Part shown: positions 35,725 through 44,563 of the stretch, piece after piece | Numbering within the stretch: position 1 is the stretch's first letter | How the letters are laid out: the number at the start of each line of letters is the position of its first letter | Assembly (NCBI RefSeq): GCF_000149955.1 | Contig: NC_030988.1 | Span: forward strand, 943,872-1,007,871 | DNA from: Fusarium oxysporum f. sp. lycopersici 4287 | Taxonomy: Eukaryota > Ascomycota > Sordariomycetes > Hypocreales > Nectriaceae | Direction of reading: 5' to 3' | DNA length: 64,000 bases | Made by a program: the position numbers and the translations under genes | Notes under the pieces: model-generated | Told to the model about the DNA's origin: nothing | The model's database searches: none | The model's input: only the letters and a program-made list of their open reading frames with translations

Positions 35725-38700
35725 ATGACGTCACGACGAGCCCCACCTTCCACCATGCGAACTCGCAACACAATCAGAGTATCGCCTGCATCCGAATCGT
35801 CGCAACCTGGTGCTTCAGGTCAAGACCACACACCATCCTCAATGTATGACAGTACCACGGTCATCTCTGAAAAGAATACTCTTTTCCTTCCGCAAGAGCT
35901 CAAGCTAGGCGGCCCCTCCAATTGGGAGCAATATTGCCCAGCTCAGAAGGCCATTCTTCGGATCAATGGCCTCGAAGATGCTGTCTTTGGTGATTACCCT
36001 CCCGAGGAACAGCAGACTATGGATCAAAAGATCAGGGCGGCAAAAGCTGCCGTCTCCATCCGAGGTAACTGCACTGGAGAAGCACTCAGTCAACTAGTCG
36101 GGATTGAGAATCCCCAGGAGATGTTCAACCTTCTCCAGGCCTATTGTATTGGCACGGGCCCAGTTCTTCTGCAGACAACACTTTACCAGTTCATCCGGAT
36201 CAAAACAAGCTCTTACGAGACAATTCCACAATTTAATGTCGACTTTGAACGACTCGTCAAACTTCTCCTCGAGCAGAAAGAACCAATCTCAGATACCCTC
36301 AAAAAGGTTGTTTATCTGACTGCCTGCGAGAACGAGTACCCTGACTGGACTGCCAGACAGCGCGCTCTCCTACGCTCGGAGCATCCGCCAACACTACGAT
36401 CAATGCAGCAAGATCTCATTGATGAAAACAGGTCATCAGATGATGATGACAGTCATGGTACTGCCTCCACGTACTGGGCTCACAGTAAAAAGACTGGAAG
36501 GAAGGGCCCGGCCGCAAGAAAGCAAGAGGCAAGTGGCCGGAGGAGAGGATCTTCAAAGAACCAGCGAGCCGCGAACAAGTCTAGCCAGGAAACCAATCAT
36601 CGAGTCGGCAAGAACAAGGAACATACCTGCACGAACTGCAAGAAGAGAGGACATCATGAAAATGATTGTTGGTTCGCCCATAAGGATAAGCGACCCGACT
36701 GGGCAGTCCGTCTCGCCAAGGAACTCATGGAGCATGATCTTCAACGCGACAGCACCAAGAATCTCCATATCAAGGAATCAAATCACATGACAGTTGAGCG
36801 ATCTTTTCTGATTCTTGAAGACAGCGTCTCAGACGAGCTACCTATGGACAATACAGAGACGTGTAAAGTCTCCCTTGATAACATCTCTTCAACCGCAGAA
36901 TGGCTGTTCGACACAGGTTCATCAGTCCACATCTGCAACGACCAAAGCCTATTCACAGAACTGCAGCCTGCAACCCGAACGGTCCTCGTTACGGGCGGTG
37001 GGAAGGTGTACCCATTCGGTAAGGGGACAGTCAAAATTTGCTTCATAAACAAATGGGGTGAGCAGGTCACAATTAACCTCAAAGACACGCTGTTCATCCC
37101 TGAGTTTCCGGTAAATGTCATGTCAGGACTCAGGCTATACAAGAACGGCGGCTGGATAGACGGGAACGACATGTACGACCCAACAGGAGATGTCTTTGGT
37201 CTCCTCCGCATAGGAAGGGACGGTCTGTACGTGAACACTGAGGTCGGAAAGACTACTGTTTCAAACCAGGCCGTCTCGGAACTCCAGCCAGAACCATGCA
37301 ATCATCACACTGCTTCATCAAACCAATGCCTGAATGTCGACCTTTGGCACCGAAGACTCGGCCATGTTAACGCATATCAGGTGTCACAGACTGCCAAAAT
37401 GACCAGAGGAATGTACTGTGACGGCCACCACGACCATCAGCCTTTCAATTACTGCCTCGCCTGCGACATCGCAAAGGCCCTACGATGGACTCCGCGAAAT
37501 AAACGGAAACGAGCCTCCAGGGCCGGGTTCATTCATGTTGACACCTTCAAAGTCAATCCACCGGGCATTAGAGGCGAACGATGGGGAATGATTGCCACAG
37601 ATGACAGGCATAGAATGAGATGGGCCTACACGTTCACGAGGAAGGGGATGGCTTCGGAACTTCTAGGCCAGCTCATCTCCAAGATACGAACTCAGTATGG
37701 CATCCGAGTGTACGCAATCCAAATGGATGGCGGCTCTGAGCTCTATGGTGCGTCTCTCAAAAACCTCGAGTACACTCACGGCGTCAAGATCATCAAGACG
37801 ACACCATATACTCCTGAATTTAACGGAGTTGCTGAGCGCTCTAACCGCATCATCTTTGACAAAGTCAGAGCAACCATGGAATCGGAAAGAATCCCGATAG
37901 AGCTCTGGCCATTGGTCCTGGAAGATATGGTGCGCAAGACAAACGTGACAGCCACCAGGGCAATTGATGGCCTCACTCCCATGGAAAGCTTTCTCAACGA
38001 GGCCTTCCCCGGACAAGACAACAAGCCGGATCTGTCCGGAGAACGAATCTGCGGCTCACAAGTCACGATACACATACCGCAGGAACGAAGATTGAGATCA
38101 CACAAGTTTGGCCCAAGAGGAGAGGCTGGAATCTACCTATGCATGGAAGGTTCACAGATCTACACCTGCTGGGTGCCCTCTCGCAGGAAGGGACATCAGA
38201 TCGTCCGTTCTGCAAATGTACAATTCTACGAAAAGGTTGGGGAGACAGAACTCCTGACCGAAACTGAGCATGATGTTGAGCCGGAAATCCGCAAGAACGG
38301 AGCTCCCATCTCAAGCCGGCCACAGTCCGTCACGGAGCAGACAAAGACTCCAAGGCCACAAAGGTCTGAAGTGAACAATCTTCAGCATGCTGAGGTGCAT
38401 AATCCTCAGCATGGACAGACGACAACATCCATGACATCAGCTAAGCTGCCCGATCTCCGAAAAGAGGTGATCACTGAGCCCAAAACAATGACTGAAGCGC
38501 TTCAAGGTCCGCAAAGGGAGCATTGGCTCAGAGCAATACACAGTGAGCTGCGCAGTCTCCTCACGAAAGGAACTTGGCGCATGCTGGACCGCAACCAAGC
38601 TCACAATAGGCCACTTACCGTCAAATGGGTATTCAAGGTCAAGAAAAACGAGGACGGCAACCTCGACAAGTTCAAGGCGCGGCTGGTGGTCAGAGGCTTT

Positions 38701-40140
38701 GAACAACAGTTCGGCTTTGACTACAACCAGACCTTTGCCTCTGTTGCCAAAGCGGCGACTTGGAGAATCCTCCTCACCGTTGCTGCCTGTCTTGACTGGG
38801 AGATTGAGCAGATGGACGTGTCGACGGCGTTCCTGGAAGGGGACCTCGAGGAAGAAGTCTTCATCGAAATGCCGGAAGGGCTTGTAGAGTATTTCGACCA
38901 ACACCCAGAAGACCGTCCGCCAGGATTCTCAACCGAGAAGATCTGCAAACTGATCAAATCCCTCTATGGACTCAAACAGGCGCCTCGGCAATGGCAAAAG
39001 AAGCTGAAGGAGGCCTTGGAATCCCTTGACTTTCGACAAGTAACGTCTGACACGGCCGTATATCACAATCCCACAACGGGAGTGATCATCATCACATATG
39101 TGGATGACTTCCTCATCATGGGCAGCAACAAGGAAGCAATCCAAGGGTACAAAGCCCGCCTGGGAGAGATCTTCACAATGACTGATCTCGGTCCCGCCAG
39201 CCATTTTCTTGGAGTAAGAATAACCCGAGACAGGAACTCAAGGCTGATCTACCTTTCCCAGGATGCATATTTTACCAGAATACTGAAGAAATTCGGCTTA
39301 GAGGATTGTCGACCGGTCAAGACCCCGATGGAGCGAAATTCACTCTCGACACTGCAACCAAGAGACAATGGCGACTCGGCTTCTCCAGAAGAACGAGAAG
39401 ACTATAGCTCGAAAACCGGCTCGCTGATGTATGGAATGACCCAAACCAGACCCGATTTAGCTTTCCTACTCTCGGTACTCTCAAGATACATGTCGAATCC
39501 ATCACCAACACATTCACGAATGATCAAAAGAGGTCTCCGCTATCTACAGCAGACAAGAGACCACGGCCTGGTGCTTGGGGGCGTCAAGAAAGATCCTGAA
39601 TCCGCTTGGAGCATCACAGCTTGGGCCGACTCGGATTGGAAAGGCGACACTGTTACGGGAAGATCGACGTTTGGATGGCTTGTTCAACTTGAAGGATCTA
39701 CAGTCTCATGGAGGGCCAAACGGCACGAAACAGTGGCACTATCGACTACCGAGGCTGAATATACAGCACTCTCCCAGTGTGCCAGAGAATTGGCCTGGAC
39801 TAGGAACCTCTTCTCTGAACTGCTCCTTCCGCTACATATGCCTATCCCACTGAACGGCGACAACCAGGGTTCCCTAAAGCTATGCAGAAACCCTGAGCTT
39901 CACCAACGGACAAAGCACATTCCGTTAACCGAGCACCATATCCGAGAAGAAGTTGAAGCCGGGAATATTGATGTGCAATACGTCAGCACACATGAGCAGG
40001 TAGCAGACGGACTCACTAAACCATTGAACGCCGTCAGCCACGGTCACTTTCTAGAAGCAATTCGAGTCAGTGCATGTCCGATCGAGGAAGCAGGTCGTAT
40101 TATTTGGAGTACTGAAGTCCACGATGACTCTGTGCCCTGA
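35725..40140 (+). CDS. copia family 1 Gag-Pol polyprotein
   Basis: 1471 codons without interruption. In order: a Gag domain (residues about 60-280); a CCHC zinc knuckle CTNCKKRGHHENDC; aspartic protease WLFDTGSSVHICND; integrase zinc site (H-x4-H in HRRLGH, then C-x2-C in CLACD) and D,D35E core (HVDTFK, MDGGSEL, NGVAERSNR); reverse transcriptase with KARLVVRGFEQ and the catalytic YVDDFLIM; RNase H with WADSDWKGD and STTEAEYTAL. The domain order protease-integrase-RT-RNase H is diagnostic for Ty1/copia. All catalytic residues I looked for are present, so it may be active. Confidence 0.96.
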   Translation: MTSRRAPPSTMRTRNTIRVSPASESSQPGASGQDHTPSSMYDSTTVISEKNTLFLPQELKLGGPSNWEQYCPAQKAILRINGLEDAVFGDYPPEEQQTMDQKIRAAKAAVSIRGNCTGEALSQLVGIENPQEMFNLLQAYCIGTGPVLLQTTLYQFIRIKTSSYETIPQFNVDFERLVKLLLEQKEPISDTLKKVVYLTACENEYPDWTARQRALLRSEHPPTLRSMQQDLIDENRSSDDDDSHGTASTYWAHSKKTGRKGPAARKQEASGRRRGSSKNQRAANKSSQETNHRVGKNKEHTCTNCKKRGHHENDCWFAHKDKRPDWAVRLAKELMEHDLQRDSTKNLHIKESNHMTVERSFLILEDSVSDELPMDNTETCKVSLDNISSTAEWLFDTGSSVHICNDQSLFTELQPATRTVLVTGGGKVYPFGKGTVKICFINKWGEQVTINLKDTLFIPEFPVNVMSGLRLYKNGGWIDGNDMYDPTGDVFGLLRIGRDGLYVNTEVGKTTVSNQAVSELQPEPCNHHTASSNQCLNVDLWHRRLGHVNAYQVSQTAKMTRGMYCDGHHDHQPFNYCLACDIAKALRWTPRNKRKRASRAGFIHVDTFKVNPPGIRGERWGMIATDDRHRMRWAYTFTRKGMASELLGQLISKIRTQYGIRVYAIQMDGGSELYGASLKNLEYTHGVKIIKTTPYTPEFNGVAERSNRIIFDKVRATMESERIPIELWPLVLEDMVRKTNVTATRAIDGLTPMESFLNEAFPGQDNKPDLSGERICGSQVTIHIPQERRLRSHKFGPRGEAGIYLCMEGSQIYTCWVPSRRKGHQIVRSANVQFYEKVGETELLTETEHDVEPEIRKNGAPISSRPQSVTEQTKTPRPQRSEVNNLQHAEVHNPQHGQTTTSMTSAKLPDLRKEVITEPKTMTEALQGPQREHWLRAIHSELRSLLTKGTWRMLDRNQAHNRPLTVKWVFKVKKNEDGNLDKFKARLVVRGFEQQFGFDYNQTFASVAKAATWRILLTVAACLDWEIEQMDVSTAFLEGDLEEEVFIEMPEGLVEYFDQHPEDRPPGFSTEKICKLIKSLYGLKQAPRQWQKKLKEALESLDFRQVTSDTAVYHNPTTGVIIITYVDDFLIMGSNKEAIQGYKARLGEIFTMTDLGPASHFLGVRITRDRNSRLIYLSQDAYFTRILKKFGLEDCRPVKTPMERNSLSTLQPRDNGDSASPEEREDYSSKTGSLMYGMTQTRPDLAFLLSVLSRYMSNPSPTHSRMIKRGLRYLQQTRDHGLVLGGVKKDPESAWSITAWADSDWKGDTVTGRSTFGWLVQLEGSTVSWRAKRHETVALSTTEAEYTALSQCARELAWTRNLFSELLLPLHMPIPLNGDNQGSLKLCRNPELHQRTKHIPLTEHHIREEVEAGNIDVQYVSTHEQVADGLTKPLNAVSHGHFLEAIRVSACPIEEAGRIIWSTEVHDDSVP

Positions 40141-40160
40141 AGACAAGGTGGATGGGGGCG

Positions 40161-40354
40161 TGTTGGAAAATCCGGGAATCCCCTTCCCTTCAGGATTCAG
40201 ACTGTTAGTCTGAAAGTCCTAGATTTAAAGTTCAAAGTCCTAGATACAATCATCTAGAGATATAAACCCGAGAATAACTCTCAGCTCAATAATGAACAAC
40301 CAAGTTTCATAAAAATACATTTTCACCCAGCACTACTGCGCAATATAAACAACA
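40161..40354 (+). repeat. copia family 1, right LTR
   Basis: 194 bp matching the left LTR. Preceded by a purine-rich tract (AAGGTGGATGGGGG). Confidence 0.95.
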
Positions 40355-42197
40355 GTTGTTCCCAGATGGAATTCTCGAGTCTGACACTGCTTGCATCACT
40401 GTAACTGAAGACGGCAATTCGGAGCCCACCAGCTGGGGCGAACTCCGTGAGTTTGTGCGACAATGCTCCAATGCGCTGCGGGCCTCAGGTGTGAGGCCTG
40501 GAAATGTAATCGCGGGATTTATTTCCAACCATGTTCAAGCTTTGGTTTCAATGCTTGCAGCCGCCACTATTGGTGCGGTTTGGACTGCTATCAGTCCAGA
40601 AAACGGCGTTGCTGCAGCTCTAGACCGATTTGAGCAGGTTGAACCCACGGTTTTGTTCGTTGATGACGGCATGATCTACAATGAGAAACAGTGGTCGAGC
40701 TTAGATAAGACAATGAAAATTGTCGACAGGCTTAGATTCAAGGGTCTCAAGCTCATTATCACCATTAAGAAGATCAATGAAGACCGGATGATGGATAACC
40801 TCAAGCTCATGGGCATTGAGACAAGAGAATATGACAACTTCTTGGAAAGGTATGCAATCTAGGACCTCCTCTGTTTACGTCTAGTACTTATATCTCTACT
40901 AGCTCTTCAGATGCACCTATAGACTTTGAGCAGCTACCATCATCTCACCCTCTCTACGTTCTTTTCTCTAGTGGCACGACAGGCCTTCCAAAGGCCATTG
41001 TTCACAGTGCACTGGGAACACTGATTCAAAATAAGAAATCCCACTTACTCCACTGCTCGATGGACCTAACATCAAGAATCCTATACTATACAACGACATC
41101 TTGGATGATGTGGCACTGGAGTGTTGCAGCATTGGCATGTGGCGCAAGTCTAGTGCTCTACACTGGCTCGCCCTTTCGGCCTCATGGTTATCTTTCGATT
41201 CCAAAGCTCCTCGAGAAATTTCAAGTTACACATTTTGGAACCTCGGCTGCCTACTTAATGACACTAGAGGCTCATGACATTCGTACCAATCAGGAGGTTT
41301 GCCTCTCTCATCTAGAGGCCATTTACTCAACCGCCTCTCCGCTGCCATCATCGACCTTCTCATTCATCTACAACACCTTTCCTGAACGCATTAACCTAGG
41401 ATCCATTTCAGGTGGTACAGATATCATCTCCAACTTCGGGGAGCCTTGTCCTCTTCTTCCTGTTCATGCAGGCGAGATTCAATGTATAGGCCTTGGTTTG
41501 GCCGTGAGCATTGCCGACAGTTTGACTGGCAGGCTTCTGTACGACGAAGATGGAGAACTCGTTTGTCTCAAACCATTCCCTAGCCAGCCTCTGAACTTCT
41601 GGGGCCCAGATGGAGAGGCCAAGTACCGCAGCGCCTACTTTGAACGCTTTGATGGCGTGTGGCACCATGGCGATTTTGCAAGGATTAATTCCAGCACAGG
41701 CGGTCTCGTGGTTCTAGGCCGCAGCGACGGTGTTCTTAATCCCTCTGGTGTCCGCTTTGGAAGTGCAGAGATTTATAGTCTACTGAGTCGATTCTTCGCC
41801 ACCGAGATTGACGAAGCGCTCTGCGTCAGTAGGGTGAAGGATGACATTCCTAACGAAGTTGTTTGTCTCTTCGTTGTCATGCACGGCGGACAGAAGCTTG
41901 GGAATGATCTGATAGAGAGAATTAAGACTTGTATCCGAAAGGAATTGAGTCCGCGACATGTGCCAGGGGTCATCGAGGAGTGTAAAGCGGGAATACCGAA
42001 GACAAACAACGGCAAAAAGTAGGTTTTGACTTTGATGCCAGGCTCCGGTCTATGGGTTTAGCACGATAACTAACCTGTCTCGCAGGATTGAGATTGCTGT
42101 GAAGCGGATCATGTCAGGAACCGATGTAGGTCCTAATGCGAGTGTGGCTAACCCTGAGGCGCTGGAGTGGTTCCGGGATTGGGCTGCTGAGAACTAG
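40355..42197 (+). pseudogene. acetoacetyl-CoA synthetase, N-terminally truncated
   Basis: Exons 40356-40849, 40903-42018 and 42086-42197 join in frame to the C terminus EALEWFRDWAAEN. AMP-forming ligase motifs are present: P-loop LFSSGTTGLPKAIVH, then YYTTTSWMMWHW, ASISGGTD-type SISGGTD, AYFERFDGVWHHGDFA, GRSDGVLNPSGVRFG, and PKTNNGKKIEIAVKRI with the catalytic Lys. These are specific to acetoacetyl-CoA synthetase, which makes acetoacetyl-CoA from acetoacetate, CoA and ATP. The frame opens at FPDGILESD directly at the copia LTR, so roughly the first 100 residues and the start codon are missing. Upstream of the retrotransposon I see no 5' exon. What remains is intact, so the loss is recent. 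Confidence 0.88.
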
Positions 42198-42779
42198 TGG
42201 AACCCCATCAGCGACTTTCAAGGCAGGCTGGAAATAAGATGGGGGCTGGGTTCAACGCGAATGGGGAAAATGAAGTAGGAAAGTCGTCGAATTGGGATGA
42301 TTGCGCGCCTTATCCGGTGTCGGTGAATTGGAATCATACAGGTACAAATTTGAGTGTAGCAACGTTGGTCGAAACTCGTGACATCTCATGTCAATACAAG
42401 CCTGTGAGGAATAAGATATAAAATCAGCTTCATGGTGTTATGGATTAGCGCATACCTAGGGTAAAAAAGCACAATTTCCATTTTATGAATCTTGCACGTT
42501 GACATGAAAATGCCGGGACTATACCGCTACTCTGGTGCAGTCCCGACGAACCGACGTTTCAGGCCGGCGAGCATTAAGCTAGTCTGCCATAGCACTTAAG
42601 ACTCGCACTGTCAGCCTGTTTCCACTTCCCCGGTTCTGCGCCCGTATTTCCAGGCAGCAGCAGCCAGAAATTGCTTACGCACCTATTAGCTGGCCCTTTT
42701 CTGGCAAGATTCGGCTTATGAAGTATAGCCGCGTATCTAAATAGCCTTAACTTACCCTAAACCTGACAAAGAGGATGTT
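42198..42779. other. intergenic
   Basis: Downstream of the synthetase fragment. No gene seen. Ends at the retroposon target site. Confidence 0.5.
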
Positions 42780-43443
42780 ATTTCAGAGCGGACAACTCTC
42801 CCCTGTAAAAATTCTTTCTTGGCACGCACTGTTAGTGCACTGTTAGGAGCGGGATTTTCTACGGGCTACTCAGCCACACAAAACTGCGGGGATGCCATCG
42901 GCTCCCTAACAGCAGTTTTCAGAGAAGGAATTTTGGAGTGTTCGCCTTCTCTGACAACAACTTTGTCGGATCTAATGGCGGCACCTCAGAACCAGAACGC
43001 CTTGGATATCGGAGGACGGTGCCCGCGGCATCGGTAGCGACATCCTCCCGATCAACGACGCCGATTGCGATGGGTTTTTCCCCTTTGAAGGCAAGCCGCA
43101 CCGCCGGCCTCTGATTCCTTCCCAAGGTTTTTCCCTGCCGCCACGACAGTCGACTACGAGCTACAACTTGGTTACTGGAGATTGTGGACTGCATCAGCAG
43201 ATGTAGCGATGCGTGAGAGAATTCTGGTCGGTGGAAAAATTTGACAGACTGCCCCCGAACCCGCTGACGGGTGACGGGCTTGACAACAACAGCGCCTTTT
43301 GTGCCTTGGTATGCTGGATGGTGAAGGAAGCGGGGTATCCTGTACCTAGCTAGCTCAGCACGTCTTTTGCTCCAGTAGGAGATTTGGCTTCGTTACAGCC
43401 ACCCAGACGAAAAATACACATAACATAACATTTCAGAGCGGAA
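42780..43443 (+). mobile_element. SINE-like retroposon, copy 2
   Basis: The body 42793-43429 matches the element at 12059-12715 over its whole length, including the same 5' start, and ends in an (ATAAC)n tail rather than (AAAC)n. It is flanked by ATTTCAGAGCGGA at 42780-42792 and 43430-43442. Differences from copy 1 are scattered substitutions and small indels. Confidence 0.85.
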
Positions 43444-43550
43444 GATTCTAGCACAGCACGTCCTGTGCCCCAATAGGGGACTTTTCGGGGCCTATGGCCC
43501 CCCGGACGAAAAATATACATAACATAACATAACATATTTCAGAGCGGAAG
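43444..43550 (+). mobile_element. 5'-truncated retroposon stacked on copy 2
   Basis: About 90 bp holding only a related 3' end: AGCACGTC, two hairpins (43468-43479 and 43487-43501), then CGGACGAAAAATATAC and (ATAAC)n. It is bounded by perfect 15-bp duplications ATTTCAGAGCGGAAG at 43430-43444 and 43536-43550. It therefore inserted at the same target that copy 2 had used. Confidence 0.75.
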
Positions 43551-44192
43551 GTGCAAGCGCTCAACACGAACGACTTGCCTTCTTTTGTGATTCCCAGAAG
43601 CTAGGCAACTTCCAATTACAGGACAGTCGACAGAATGTTAAAAGCACATAGCACATAGCACACAGAAACGTCTAGAACGACGATTATCCCTGCAGTAAAT
43701 GATGTAAAAAATTGCCGGCGGCACGGCACGACGGCACGGCACGACGGCACGGCACGGCACAGCAAAATACGCTACCACAGTAACCCGCTTTTTGACCCTG
43801 TAACTCAAAACCTCGTTCCGATTCGTGCGTTAATGTTAGTCAACCTCTAACTAAATTTACGGCCTTGAGTTCCGAGAGCGATTGATTATCCTGCATGCAT
43901 AATGTAATGCCCGAGATGACTTACCAGGCTTACGGTACACTTACTGTAATCGTAAGCAAATTCTTTGCCCCCTGTCCCGCCCAGCTCGTCTAGGCAGATA
44001 TCTCATGGCGTACGTACGTACGTAAGGAAATGAGACCCCGTGCATGTCTCAGTGACTGCTGTAAAAGTCTATCACTGGTCACCTGCATCAAATCGCCTAT
44101 TTGCCTAATCCACGCGCCAAAATTTCACCTCGACTCAGACAGTCCGAATATCGAACCTCTGCAAAGCCAGTTCAACGTATTCCTAGGCGACT
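43551..44192. other. intergenic with GGCAC microsatellite
   Basis: Contains a (GGCAC)n/(GACGGCAC)n array at about 43714-43763 and a short (GTAC)n run near 44010. No gene. Confidence 0.6.
43714..43763 (+). repeat. GGCAC microsatellite
   Basis: Alternating CGGCA and CGACGGCA units over about 50 bp. Confidence 0.8.
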
Positions 44193-44462
44193 ATGACGGC
44201 AAGGTCCAGCAGAGACAAGGCATTGGCCATTTTCACCGTCGGTATCGCGTAAGTATAAATTGGATCTTCTGGAAATGACCAGACCCTTATTCCATTGTTC
44301 TTGGTTTAACTCTTTCTCACACCGTCCCCTCTCAGGTGCTCGGTATTCTTCGTCGACAATGCCAGCCTTGGTATGGCTAATATCACGCTGCCTGAGATCA
44401 AGAAAAGCCTGGATTTCAACGATGGTAGTTTACAGTGGGTTCTCACCGCTTATTCCATCATG
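44193..44462 (+). pseudogene. MFS drug-transporter, first two exons only
   Basis: Exon 1 (44193-44248, MTARSSRDKALAIFTVGI) and exon 2 (44336-44462) join in frame across an 87-bp intron. The second encodes FFVDNASLGMANITLPEI and SLQWVLTAYSIM, the first membrane span and following loop of fungal drug:H+ antiporters of the major facilitator superfamily. A normal GTGAGT donor follows at 44463, but the hAT element starts at 44564 and no later exon is found on either side. About 60 of roughly 500 residues remain, so it cannot transport. Confidence 0.7.
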
Positions 44463-44563
44463 GTGAGTAGTTCTATATCCCAAAAACCCGGATAGTCTCC
44501 AGACCTCATTTGTGGAGTAAGCCTCTTTGCCTTGATCTGTTCATATGTATCTTATATCTCTCC

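Larger units (their letters stand above)
35457..40354 (+). mobile_element. Ty1/copia retrotransposon, family 1, complete
   Basis: The 4.9-kb element has 194-bp LTRs at 35457-35650 and 40161-40354 (TGTTGG...AACAACA) that read as identical. One uninterrupted gag-pol frame lies between them. A primer-binding site follows the left LTR and a purine-rich tract precedes the right one. Identical LTRs and an intact ORF point to very recent insertion. A 5-bp motif TTGTT flanks both sides, but one base away from perfect LTR edges, so the target duplication is not certain. It sits directly 5' of a truncated acetoacetyl-CoA synthetase gene. Confidence 0.95.

Noticed and set aside
36783..37301. 172-codon minus ORF, and similar ones within transposons
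   Set aside because: Shadows of Gag-Pol and transposase genes.
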